Part shown: in pieces, positions 26,135 through 33,881 of the stretch
Numbering within the stretch: position 1 is the stretch's first letter
How the letters are laid out: each line of letters opens with the position of its first letter
From: Clostridium sulfidigenes
GTDB lineage: Bacteria; Bacillota; Clostridia; Clostridiales; Clostridiaceae
DNA: 64,000 bases
Reading direction: 5' to 3'
Assembly (NCBI RefSeq): GCF_000732635.1
Contig: NZ_JPMD01000015.1
Span: 79,180 to 143,179, forward strand
Notes under the pieces: generated by a model
The model's input: only the letters and a program-made list of their open reading frames with translations
Database searches by the model: none
What the model was told of the DNA's origin: nothing
Translations under genes and position numbers: made by a program

Positions 26135-26689
26135 ATGAGAAGGAATGTTTATGAGCAGTGCCCTATATTTAAAAATGATTTTATTACATTAAAAAAGACG
26201 ACAACTATAGAAGCAGGGGAATTACTAAAGTGTTATTCAGATAAAGAGGCTGTTAAATTCTTCAATTCTGATAACTGTAATGGTGACGATTTTTATTATA
26301 CAACAGTTGAAAGAATGGAGCAGGCAATTAAATTTTGGGATTTTTCCTATGAGAATAAATACTTTGTGAGATGGACAATCACTTTGAATGATACAAATGA
26401 AAAAATTGGGACTATTGAAATGTTTAAAAGAGAAGCAGAAGATGAGTTTAACAATTATGGAGTATTGAGAATAGATTTGCAGAGTAAATATGAAAAACAA
26501 AAATATATAGATGATATTTTAGAAATTGCAAATGAGAATTTTTTTGATCTATTTAATGTTGAGCAAATTCTTACAAAGGCAATTCCAAATGCAACTGAAC
26601 GTATTGAGTCATTAAAGAAAAAATCTTATGTTCCGCTAAATAGAAAAATGATGATGTATGGTGATTATTTTATAAGAACCAAAGAATAA
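26135..26689 (+). CDS. GNAT-like acetyltransferase, divergent
   Basis: A 184-residue RimL-like protein. 'NDFITLKKTTTIEAGELLKC', 'RWTITLNDTNEKIGTIEMF' and 'NNYGVLRIDLQSKYEKQKYI' follow GNAT order, but the acetyl-CoA loop is degenerate: the Q/R-x-x-G-x-G/A motif is replaced by 'KYEKQKYI'. The late 'ATERIESLKKKSYVPL' corresponds to motif B. It may bind acetyl-CoA weakly or act as a non-catalytic sensor. RBS GGGGAGAG. Confidence 0.65.
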   Translation: MRRNVYEQCPIFKNDFITLKKTTTIEAGELLKCYSDKEAVKFFNSDNCNGDDFYYTTVERMEQAIKFWDFSYENKYFVRWTITLNDTNEKIGTIEMFKREAEDEFNNYGVLRIDLQSKYEKQKYIDDILEIANENFFDLFNVEQILTKAIPNATERIESLKKKSYVPLNRKMMMYGDYFIRTKE

Positions 26690-26726
26690 ATTTTAAATTA
26701 AAGAATTTTAATATGGGAGAAAAGGT

Positions 26727-26984
26727 ATGAGTAAATTATCTGACTTACCTAATATAGGTAAGAAACTAGAAGAGCAACTTAATGAAGTTGGCATAGAAAC
26801 TATTGAGCAATTAAAAGAAGTTGGGAGTAAGCAAGCATGGCTAAATATTAGAGCTATAGATAGTTCTGCATGTATTAACAGATTATGTGCCTTAGAGGGA
26901 GCAATACGAGGAATCAGATGGCATTCTCTTTCAGAAGAAGTAAAAAGGGATTTAAAAGCATTTTATAATACAGTCACTATTTAA
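26727..26984 (+). CDS. TfoX C-terminal domain protein
   Basis: An 85-residue protein corresponding to the C-terminal domain of TfoX/Sxy proteins. A helix-hairpin-like 'LPNIGKKLEEQLNEVGIETI' leads into 'CINRLCALEGAIRGIRWHSL' and 'EVKRDLKAFY'. In proteobacteria full TfoX regulates competence, but single-domain versions in Firmicutes have no known role. It is only 17 bp upstream of the DUF692/MNIO-like gene with matching orientation, so the two are probably co-expressed. Confidence 0.75.
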   Translation: MSKLSDLPNIGKKLEEQLNEVGIETIEQLKEVGSKQAWLNIRAIDSSACINRLCALEGAIRGIRWHSLSEEVKRDLKAFYNTVTI

Positions 26985-27001
26985 TTAGAAGGAGAATTAA
27001 T

Positions 27002-27868
27002 ATGATGATAAAACTCGGATGTAACTATTATCCAGAAGTTGTAGAGCTTGTTGAAGAAGGAAAAATAGATATAGACTATTTTAAATATCCTGGACTTGGA
27101 TATCAAATGGATGTCTTTAAAAAAGAGGATTTGTCTGATTATAAGCAATTTGTATCACAAACAAATAGGGTTCGTCCAGTAATGATTCATGGGCTAGGAT
27201 TAAAACCACATAATATTTGCTCAAAAACATTTATTCAAGATTTAGATATAGACTATGTGAAACAGATTATTAAATTGTCAGGAGTTAATGGAATTTCACT
27301 TCATTTAGCAGGTGTTGATTCTTTATTATCGAGAAAGCAAAGTAAAGAAATTATTATTAATAACATCAAGTATCTTAAGGAACAATTTCATAATTTAGAT
27401 TTTATATCCTTCGAAAATGCTGATGGGAATCCCTATAGTAAGAATGGTGAACTTGGAATATGCATCGAATCTAATTTTATCTCTGAGATTATATATGAAA
27501 CAGGTTCAGATTTTCTATTAGATATAAGTCATGCTTATTGCTCATCAAAAAAATTAAAGGTTAATTTCGAAACTTATTTATATGAATTACCTATAGATAA
27601 AGTTTATGAAATACATATTAATGGATGGATTGAAACGAAAAGTGATATTATGTCTCATACTAAAATAAATGAGTTAGGGTATAGAGCATTGAAAAAACTT
27701 CTAAAAGAATGTAATCCTAAAATGATTACATTAGAATATGGAAGAAATAATGATAGAATTAACACAGGCATTCCTATAATATCACCAAACAATATATGTA
27801 ATGAGGCTAAAGAGGAAATTATAAGTCAAATTACTAGATTAAGAGAAATATTAAATAATTATAGATAA
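27002..27868 (+). CDS. DUF692/MNIO-like (multinuclear iron enzyme) TIM-barrel protein
   Basis: A 288-residue protein with the conserved ligand pattern of the DUF692/MbnB family: 'MIHGLG' (His63), 'GISLHLAG' (His101), 'FISFENADGNP' (Glu138), 'FLLDISHAYCSS' (Asp174, His177), 'YEIHINGW' (His205), then His219 and 'TLEYGRN' (Glu245). MNIO enzymes use two or three iron atoms and oxygen to modify Cys or Asp residues of RiPP precursors, usually with a partner protein. No RRE partner or obvious precursor is adjacent; its only close neighbour is the TfoX_C protein. RBS AAGGAG. A sugar-phosphate-isomerase-like TIM barrel is the alternative. Confidence 0.6.
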   Translation: MMIKLGCNYYPEVVELVEEGKIDIDYFKYPGLGYQMDVFKKEDLSDYKQFVSQTNRVRPVMIHGLGLKPHNICSKTFIQDLDIDYVKQIIKLSGVNGISLHLAGVDSLLSRKQSKEIIINNIKYLKEQFHNLDFISFENADGNPYSKNGELGICIESNFISEIIYETGSDFLLDISHAYCSSKKLKVNFETYLYELPIDKVYEIHINGWIETKSDIMSHTKINELGYRALKKLLKECNPKMITLEYGRNNDRINTGIPIISPNNICNEAKEEIISQITRLREILNNYR

Positions 27869-27997
27869 TTTAAATTGAATAGTAATAATTTATTGGAAAG
27901 CTAACAATATATTGGGTAAGAATTATGAAAATAACTCACAAAATATTTCCCAATGAATAATCTATCAATATAGTTATTTCATTGATGGAGGTAATGA

Positions 27998-28813
27998 GTG
28001 GGATATTATATCAAAGTTGAACCAAATGTGAAAGTTTATGTAGAGGATCTTAATCCAGAAGGAAAGAAAACAATTGTATTTTTACATGGTTGGCCTGGTA
28101 ACCATAATCTGTTTGAATATCAGTTTGACCAACTTCCAAAGTATGGGTATAGATGTATCGGAATAGATACCAGGGGTTTTGGAGATTCTGATAAACCTTA
28201 TGATGGATACGATTATGATCGTTTATCTGATGATGTTAGATGTGTAATAGAAGCTCTAAATCTTAGAGATTTCACACTGGCAGGACATTCAACAGGTGGA
28301 GCTATGGCTATTAGATATATGGCTCGTCATAAAGGGTATGGAGTATCTAAGCTAGTTCTTATATCTGCAGCAGCACCTAGTCTTATTAAGCGTAAAAACT
28401 TTCCTTATGGATTGGATAGAGAAGAAGTTGTTAAAATTATTAATGGGACATATAATGATAGGCCTAAAATGCTGAGAGATTTCGGAGATATATTTTTCTT
28501 TAAATATATATCTGAACCATTTTCTCAGTGGTTCTTTAATCTTGGATTACAAGCAGCAGGATGGTCTACAGCGGCTATTGCAAACACGTGGCTAGGTGAG
28601 GAAAAATTATTTTCTGATTTAGAGACTATAAGAGTTCCAACATTAATTCTTCATGGCATTCATGATAAAGTGGTTCTATTTGAGTTAGCTGAAATTCAAA
28701 ATCAGTGTATTAGAAATTCAAAACTTGTACCATTCAAATATAGTGGTCATGGAGTATTTTACGATCAGAAAGAAAAATTTAATGAAGAATTAATGAGATT
28801 TGTTGAAGAATAG
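27998..28813 (+). CDS. Alpha/beta hydrolase, haloperoxidase/epoxide-hydrolase-like
   Basis: A 271-residue alpha/beta hydrolase starting at GTG behind GGAGG. 'IVFLHGWPGNHNLFEYQFDQ' has the HGWPG oxyanion motif, 'GIDTRGFGDSDKP' follows, the elbow is 'AGHSTGGAMAIRY' with Ser at about 97, the acid is in 'LILHGIHDKV' and His in 'KYSGHGVFYDQK'. GHSTGG is typical of non-haem chloroperoxidase-like esterases. Physiological substrate unknown. Monocistronic with a terminator. Confidence 0.85.
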   Translation: MGYYIKVEPNVKVYVEDLNPEGKKTIVFLHGWPGNHNLFEYQFDQLPKYGYRCIGIDTRGFGDSDKPYDGYDYDRLSDDVRCVIEALNLRDFTLAGHSTGGAMAIRYMARHKGYGVSKLVLISAAAPSLIKRKNFPYGLDREEVVKIINGTYNDRPKMLRDFGDIFFFKYISEPFSQWFFNLGLQAAGWSTAAIANTWLGEEKLFSDLETIRVPTLILHGIHDKVVLFELAEIQNQCIRNSKLVPFKYSGHGVFYDQKEKFNEELMRFVEE

Positions 28814-28860
28814 AAGCTTATAACATAGGAGTATTTAATAAAAAATTAAAATGTTTATCT

Positions 28861-28907
28861 ATAGAATACCGTACTATTCATTAATGTATATACGGTATTT
28901 TCTATAT
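28861..28907 (+). terminator. Terminator after alpha/beta hydrolase
   Basis: Stem ATAGAATACCGTA (28861-28873) with TACGGTATTTTCTAT (28891-28905), one bulge, 17-base loop. T-tract is weak, so it may also act as an RNA-stabilising hairpin. Confidence 0.6.
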
Positions 28908-28930
28908 GAAATTATTATGGAGGTATAATC

Positions 28931-29548
28931 ATGGATACAAATACTATAAATAAATTAAAAGAAAACTTTAGGATGAGAAATATAGAGGTTGAATGTTTTG
29001 AAGATTTAACTGAAGTTAAGAATCATATATTAAAAATTATAGATGAAGAATGTACCATTGGAATTGGTCATTCAGCTACCCTTCAGAAAATGAATATAGT
29101 AGAATCACTGATGGACAGAGGAAATATAGTTTATGATAAAGAACTTGGAAAAACTAAGGATGAAACTAAAATGCTGAAAAAGAAAGCTCTTATAACTGAT
29201 TGGTATATTACCGGTTCTAATGCTGTGACCACTGATGGGAGAATTATCAATGTGGATCATAGTGGAAATAGGGTAGCAGCAATTACTTTTGGACCAGATA
29301 AAGTAATTGTAGTTGTAGGTAAAAATAAAATTGTAGACAATGTTGAAGAGGGAATAAAAAGAGTTAGAAATATAGCATGTCCTTTAAATGCAAAAAGAGC
29401 AGGTTATAATCCACCCTGTGTAGAAATAAATAGATGTGTAGATTGTACATCAAAGGAAAGGGTTTGTAATGTGCTTTCCATAATTGAGGGACAAGCGAAT
29501 AAAAATAGGATGAAATTATTTATAGTTAATGAGGAATGTGGTTTTTAA
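28931..29548 (+). CDS. LUD domain protein (LutC/DUF162-like)
   Basis: A 205-residue LUD domain protein. 'IGIGHSATLQKMNIVESLMD', 'DWYITGSNAVTTDGRIINVD' and 'GNRVAAITFGPDKVIVVVGK' are the characteristic blocks of the family to which lactate-utilisation proteins LutB/LutC belong. A Cys cluster 'INRCVDCTSKERVCN' near the end could bind Fe-S or zinc. No lutA or lutB neighbour is present, so it is a solo LUD protein of unknown role. RBS GGAGG. Confidence 0.8.
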   Translation: MDTNTINKLKENFRMRNIEVECFEDLTEVKNHILKIIDEECTIGIGHSATLQKMNIVESLMDRGNIVYDKELGKTKDETKMLKKKALITDWYITGSNAVTTDGRIINVDHSGNRVAAITFGPDKVIVVVGKNKIVDNVEEGIKRVRNIACPLNAKRAGYNPPCVEINRCVDCTSKERVCNVLSIIEGQANKNRMKLFIVNEECGF

Positions 29549-29559
29549 TATGTATTTTA

Positions 29560-29697
29560 AGGTGGGAATACAACTATGAAAATATTGATAGCAGTTTTAT
29601 AGTACCTGATTATAAGCGAGAAGATATTTATCATAATATAGATGGATATAAAAGGAAAAGTATTATTAAAACTTTTATAAGGGAGATTCAAGATTAA
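29560..29697 (+). pseudogene. Possible 3' gene fragment
   Basis: A start-less frame reads 'RWEYNYENIDSSFIVPDYKR' and continues with 'EDIYHNIDGYKRKSIIKTF' to TAA. It has protein-like composition and no RBS of its own. I cannot name the parent family. It lies at a gene junction, as do other scars in this array. Confidence 0.3.
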
Positions 29698-29743
29698 TAA
29701 GAGGATATATCAATACGACTTGATTAAATTAGGGGGGTATAGT

Positions 29744-30316
29744 ATGGAGTACATGGGAAATAAGGAATATTGGGATGATAAATTTGAAAATAGAAGTGAC
29801 AAGCCTTTAAGTGCTGAAAAATCAATAATTGAAAATATAGGATACTTTAAAAAAGGATCTGTTCTTGATATAGCATGTGGAGATGGTAGAAATACTTTAT
29901 TTTTTCTTGGAGAAGGATTTCAAGTAACAGGAATTGATTTTAGCAATAAAGCACTTGAAAGGTTGAATAGATTTGCAAAAAGAAATAATTATTTGGTTCA
30001 TACAAAGCAAATTGATTTAAGTGTAATTAATTCTTTAAAAAATATTGGAACATTTGATAATGTTCTAGTTAACCATTATAGACTAAGCAAGAACCAGCTT
30101 GAATATGTGAGAGAATGTATAGCTGATGATGGCATTTTATTTGTATGTGGTTTTGGATGGAAGCATAAAGTAGATACTAAAATTAGAAAAGATGACTTGA
30201 TTCAGCAAACTGATTTTGAAGATTTAAATAAGTCATTTAAGTTAATTAAATATAGTGAAAGTCAAGATGATAGGGGTTTTATTGTTACGTATATTTTTAA
30301 AAAGATAAAATCTTAA
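29744..30316 (+). CDS. Class I SAM-dependent methyltransferase
   Basis: A 190-residue methyltransferase of the TehB/thiopurine-like type. 'NKEYWDDKFENRSDKP' opens the protein, motif I is 'VLDIACGDGRNTLFFLGEGF' and motif II is 'VTGIDFSNKALERL'. The motif IV region 'FDNVLVNHYRLSKNQLEYV' is unusual in having NHYRL. Substrate unknown. ATG 29744 has AGGGGGG eight bases upstream; an upstream in-frame ATT-like start at 29720 is rejected. Confidence 0.8.
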   Translation: MEYMGNKEYWDDKFENRSDKPLSAEKSIIENIGYFKKGSVLDIACGDGRNTLFFLGEGFQVTGIDFSNKALERLNRFAKRNNYLVHTKQIDLSVINSLKNIGTFDNVLVNHYRLSKNQLEYVRECIADDGILFVCGFGWKHKVDTKIRKDDLIQQTDFEDLNKSFKLIKYSESQDDRGFIVTYIFKKIKS

Positions 30317-30367
30317 TATATAATGGATGAATAGAAAGAACATATTAGAGAGGTTAGGCGTAATAAA

Positions 30368-31081
30368 ATGAAGAATAAATGGTTTTGTTATATAAAAATT
30401 GATGAAGAAAGTAATTCCGTGTTTACATCAGGAATGACCTTTAAGGACTTTATGAGTGGAATTAAAGAAACACCTAATAACATTCTAGTTTTAAAGGGAT
30501 TTCCAAATGAGGGCAATTGGGGTCATAAGTTAGGTTTTGAATATATTTTGCAGAATAACATGGAAAGTTTTATAGAAGAAGATGTATATAGTTATGGAGA
30601 TTTTTGTTGGGTAGATTTTCAATGTGAAGATGATCTTGAGAAAGTTAGTAATGAGGAACTGGCAGAGTTATTGTATTTAGCACATCGAGTTGAACCTTTA
30701 AGGAAGTTTACTTTCCATAGTTTACAAAATAGATATGCTTATCTTTGTCATGATGATGATTATATAGTAAAGGTTTATATGAATGATATAAAAGTTTATA
30801 AAGAGGTTATTCATCACAAAATTCTTAGTGAGTTAAAGGGAAGAAAAAGAAGTATTGAGCCAGTACCATCAGAGATATTAGATAAACTTTATGATATGTT
30901 TAAGGATGGGGCAGCATTTGATTTTGAGAATGCATATAGTAATGGGGTCAACATATATCCCATCAAAAAAGATGGTTATATTGATGATATACACAAAAGT
31001 CTTGATAGAAAGAGAAATATACCTGGATGTGGAATATGCCTTGATTATAATCCTAGAACTAAAAAGTGGATGATATACTAG
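30368..31081 (+). CDS. Hypothetical protein, uncharacterised
   Basis: A 237-residue soluble protein I cannot assign. It is Trp-, Tyr- and acid-rich: 'KWFCYIKIDEESNSVFTSG' at the start, 'EELAELLYLAHRVEPLRKF' mid-protein, 'RYAYLCHDDDYIVKVYM', and 'GCGICLDYNPRTKKWMIY' at the end. No signal peptide or membrane helix. The RBS AGAGGTTAGG is 10 bases upstream. The stop overlaps the first base of a glyoxalase-family remnant. Confidence 0.6.
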   Translation: MKNKWFCYIKIDEESNSVFTSGMTFKDFMSGIKETPNNILVLKGFPNEGNWGHKLGFEYILQNNMESFIEEDVYSYGDFCWVDFQCEDDLEKVSNEELAELLYLAHRVEPLRKFTFHSLQNRYAYLCHDDDYIVKVYMNDIKVYKEVIHHKILSELKGRKRSIEPVPSEILDKLYDMFKDGAAFDFENAYSNGVNIYPIKKDGYIDDIHKSLDRKRNIPGCGICLDYNPRTKKWMIY

Positions 31082-31140
31082 AAGATCCAGATGGAAACAC
31101 TATTGAAATAATAGGAAGATATTTTAAAGAGGTGAAATAA
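31081..31140 (+). pseudogene. C-terminal remnant of a VOC/glyoxalase family gene
   Basis: Twenty codons encode 'EDPDGNTIEIIGRYFKEVK' followed by a stop. 'DPDGNxIEI' is the last metal-ligand strand (Glu) of vicinal oxygen chelate proteins. There is no start. It abuts the ORF ending at 31081 and contains the RBS (AGAGGTG) of the alpha/beta hydrolase that follows. Confidence 0.7.
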
Positions 31141-31971
31141 ATGTATCTAGAAATGAGGGATAAGGTTAACTTGTATGTAAAGCAATCAGGACAAGGTATT
31201 CCATGTATATTTGTCCATGGTGGACCAGGGGAAGGAAGTCTTGATTTTGAAGTATTAGGCGGAAATGCATTAGAAGGTTTTATGAATATGATATATTTTG
31301 ACCAAAGAGGAAGTGCAAGATCAGAAGGAGACGAGGAAACTGATTACTCTATTGATAGACTTGTAGAGGATATGGAGGAAATTAGAAAAAAACTAGGCAT
31401 ATCAAAGTGGATAGTTATGGCTCATTCCTTTGGAGGAATTATTGCAACAAACTATGCTCATAAGTATGGAGAGGCTATAGACAAGCTTATTTTATTAAAT
31501 GTTACTCTTAGCATGGAAGACTCATTTAAGAGTCAAATAGATCATGGATCAAAATTATTATCTGAAAATGAATTAAAGTCCATAGAGGCTAAATCATATA
31601 TGGAAAAATGGCAACAGATAGTTACTAGACTTATTGAAAAAGATATCTTTTATAAACTGCAATATAAGGAATATGATAATTTTTTAAAATTAAGAGAAGT
31701 AAGTAATACAATAGATAGTTTTAATACATCCATGGCAAATCAAGGACTTAGCAATAAAGAGTATTTAAAAAATTATTTTGATGTTACTATAAAAATAAAC
31801 ATTCCAGTCCTTGTAATAGCTGGCAATGAAGATTATGCTGTAGGACTAGATCATCATGAAAATTTTATATTTCCTAATATGAAGATTAAAATTATTTCAG
31901 GAAAGCACATGTTATATATGGAAAATAAAGAGGAAGTTAAGTCAGTAATTGAAGCATTTATAAAGAGCTAA
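31141..31971 (+). CDS. Alpha/beta hydrolase, proline iminopeptidase-like
   Basis: A 276-residue S33-type hydrolase. 'IFVHGGPGEGSLDFE' has the HGGPG oxyanion motif, 'MIYFDQRGSARSEGD' is the DQRGxGxS strand, 'MAHSFGGIIATNYAH' is the elbow with Ser at about 100, the acid lies in 'VLVIAGNEDYAVG', and His in 'ISGKHMLYMENKEEV'. Family members release N-terminal proline or cleave related amides. RBS AGAGGTG lies within a glyoxalase scar. Confidence 0.85.
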   Translation: MYLEMRDKVNLYVKQSGQGIPCIFVHGGPGEGSLDFEVLGGNALEGFMNMIYFDQRGSARSEGDEETDYSIDRLVEDMEEIRKKLGISKWIVMAHSFGGIIATNYAHKYGEAIDKLILLNVTLSMEDSFKSQIDHGSKLLSENELKSIEAKSYMEKWQQIVTRLIEKDIFYKLQYKEYDNFLKLREVSNTIDSFNTSMANQGLSNKEYLKNYFDVTIKINIPVLVIAGNEDYAVGLDHHENFIFPNMKIKIISGKHMLYMENKEEVKSVIEAFIKS

Positions 31972-31980
31972 TTTAAGTAG

Positions 31981-32097
31981 CAAAGATGCTGAAACCCGCA
32001 TGAACAGAACAACTATTTAAATAGTTATATAGTTATATATTTTTATATATGACTATATAACTAGGTTCATATGTTAATATTTATATAGTTTTATATT
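31981..32097 (-). repeat. Dispersed AT-rich palindromic element, copy B (inverted to copy A)
   Basis: Read on the minus strand, this stretch matches the element at 5364-5463: AAATATATAACTAT, the palindrome AACTATTTAAATAGTT (plus strand 32010-32025), a variable spacer and GGGTTTCAGC. The outer 50 bases are related more loosely. It follows an alpha/beta hydrolase gene with no other terminator, so it may also stop transcription. Confidence 0.6.
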
Positions 32098-32155
32098 TGT
32101 GGGAGGATATGGACATCTTAGTAAAGTTATAAGTTTTAGAAAGGGGATTAATTCC

Positions 32156-32488
32156 TTGGAGTATTTTGGGTTAATTGCATTTGTACTAGTCCTATCTCAG
32201 ATGGGATATCCATCGAAAATAAAAAAATTAGAAGGTGAATTAAAGAGTTTAAAAAGAAAGATTAAGGGGGAAGAGGCCTTGTCAAAGTTGTTAAAGGAAC
32301 TAATTGGTGTGAAATGTATTATTAGTTGCGAGGGAGCTCCAGTATTTATCGGTAAAAGCGAAATGGAATGTGAGGTTCTTGACGTAGATGATGAGTGGGT
32401 TAAGATAACCTATAGAGATAAAAAGGATGTTATTAAAACTAATATTATCCGTATTGAAAGCATAGATAATATAGAGATAATAAATTAG
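32156..32488 (+). CDS. Small membrane-anchored coiled-coil protein
   Basis: About 110 residues from a TTG start behind AAGGGG. An N-terminal hydrophobic helix 'FGLIAFVLVLSQM' is followed by a Lys/Glu coiled coil 'IKKLEGELKSLKRKIKGEEA' and a small beta domain 'CIISCEGAPVFIGKSEMECE', 'VKITYRDKKDVIKTN' that resembles an Sm/SH3-like barrel. No named family. An upstream GTG at 32099 would place 19 residues from within the dispersed repeat and is not favoured. Confidence 0.6.
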   Translation: MEYFGLIAFVLVLSQMGYPSKIKKLEGELKSLKRKIKGEEALSKLLKELIGVKCIISCEGAPVFIGKSEMECEVLDVDDEWVKITYRDKKDVIKTNIIRIESIDNIEIIN

Positions 32489-32512
32489 ATAATCAAGTAA
32501 AGGCTAATAATT

Positions 32513-32552
32513 AAGCACCTTCTTAAAATTTTTAAGAAGGTGCTTTTTAAAA
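32513..32552. terminator. Strong bidirectional terminator
   Basis: Near-perfect stem AAGCACCTTCTTAAAA (32513-32528) with TTTTAAGAAGGTGCTT (32530-32545), then T4 on the plus side and A-rich sequence on the other. It separates converging genes. Confidence 0.85.
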
Positions 32553-32561
32553 TTAATAATA

Positions 32562-33671
32562 TTAGGTATTTATTCTTTCTTCTGTATCTTTATCAAAAAA
32601 ATGAAGTTTGCTAGTATCAATTGCTATATTTATTTGTTCTGATTTTATATCTGCAGAAGATGGGACTTTTGCTATTAACTTGTTACCATTACAATCTAGA
32701 TATAAGTATGATTCTGATCCCATTAGTTCAGTAATATCAACTTTAGTCGAAATAATATTACTTAGACTATCTTTAATAGTGTTATTCTCAATATATATAT
32801 CTTCAGGTCTAAAGCCTAAGATAATAGATTTATTTGCGTAGTTGTTAAATAAAGACTTAATTTTATCTGTATTAGGTAATTTAATTGTAATGCAATTAAG
32901 TTTAGCATAAAAATTGTTAGAGTTGTTTATAAGAGTAACTTCTAGGGTATTCATTTTAGGAGATCCCATGAATTCTGCTACAAATAAGTTACAAGGATTA
33001 TTATATAGATTCATAGGGGTATCTACCTGTTGAATAAGGCCATCTTTCATTAGTACAATCCTATCTGCCATGGTCATTGCTTCTGTCTGATCATGGGTTA
33101 CATATAGAAAGGTTGTACCTAAAGTTTTATGTAGCTTGATTATCTCAGCTCTCATCTGAGTTCTAAGCTTTGCATCTAGATTTGATAGAGGTTCATCAAG
33201 TAGAAACACCGATGGATTACGAACAATAGCACGTCCTAGTGCAACACGTTGACATTGCCCCCCTGACAGCTGCTTAGGTTTACGATATAATAGTTCTTCA
33301 ATGTCTAGAGTTTTAGCAACTTCAGTGATCTTTTTATGAATTTCATCCTTTGGTACCTTTTTCATTTCAAGTCCAAAAGCCATATTTTTATATACAGTCA
33401 TATGGGGATATAGAGCGTAACTTTGAAATACCATGGCAATATCTCTATCCCTAGGAGCTACATTGTTTACTAATTTATCACCAATGAATATTTCACCCTC
33501 TGTAATACTTTCAAGACCTGCAATCATTCTTAAAGTTGTAGATTTTCCACATCCTGATGGTCCAACTAAAACAATAAATTCCTTATCTCTTATTTCTAAG
33601 TTAAAGTTTTCAACAGCAATATTGGTTTCATCATATTTTTTAACAATATTATTAAAGGTTATATTTGCCAT
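32562..33671 (-). CDS. Sugar ABC transporter ATPase, MsmK/UgpC type
   Basis: A 369-residue ATPase. Walker A 'GPSGCGKSTTLRMIAGLE', Q-loop 'MVFQSYALYPHMTVYKNM', signature 'LSGGQCQRVALGRAI' (note Gln-Cys where Gln-Gln/Lys-Arg is usual), Walker B 'VFLLDEPLSNLDAKLR' and His-switch 'YVTHDQTEAM' are all present. The C-terminal TOBE-type regulatory domain includes 'ILGFRPEDIYIEN'. There are no permease or binding-protein genes nearby, so it is a shared ATPase that energises several sugar importers, as described for MsmK. ATG 33671 follows AAAAGGAG. Confidence 0.9.
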   Translation of the reverse strand: MANITFNNIVKKYDETNIAVENFNLEIRDKEFIVLVGPSGCGKSTTLRMIAGLESITEGEIFIGDKLVNNVAPRDRDIAMVFQSYALYPHMTVYKNMAFGLEMKKVPKDEIHKKITEVAKTLDIEELLYRKPKQLSGGQCQRVALGRAIVRNPSVFLLDEPLSNLDAKLRTQMRAEIIKLHKTLGTTFLYVTHDQTEAMTMADRIVLMKDGLIQQVDTPMNLYNNPCNLFVAEFMGSPKMNTLEVTLINNSNNFYAKLNCITIKLPNTDKIKSLFNNYANKSIILGFRPEDIYIENNTIKDSLSNIISTKVDITELMGSESYLYLDCNGNKLIAKVPSSADIKSEQINIAIDTSKLHFFDKDTEERINT

Positions 33672-33881
33672 TTTATTACTCCTTTTCATAAGATTTAAAT
33701 AGGATAACATAGATTATAGCATACTTATTTGAAAGTTTTCATCATATTTTCTTTAAACTATAAAGATTTATATATTTTGGTAGAATATTATAATATATAG
33801 TATATTAATTATGAAAGTATATATTATTTGTTTTAGGGGTGTTTACAGTAAATTTAAATGCAAATAGGATTGTGGGGGAAA

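Noticed and set aside
93..31971. Integron gene-cassette array
   Set aside because: No integrase gene and no repeated attC-like 60-base hairpins were found between genes; only two local repeat pairs are visible.
31981..32155. GTG start at 32099 for the small coiled-coil protein
   Set aside because: It begins at the end of the dispersed repeat and lacks the strong AAGGGG that precedes TTG 32156.
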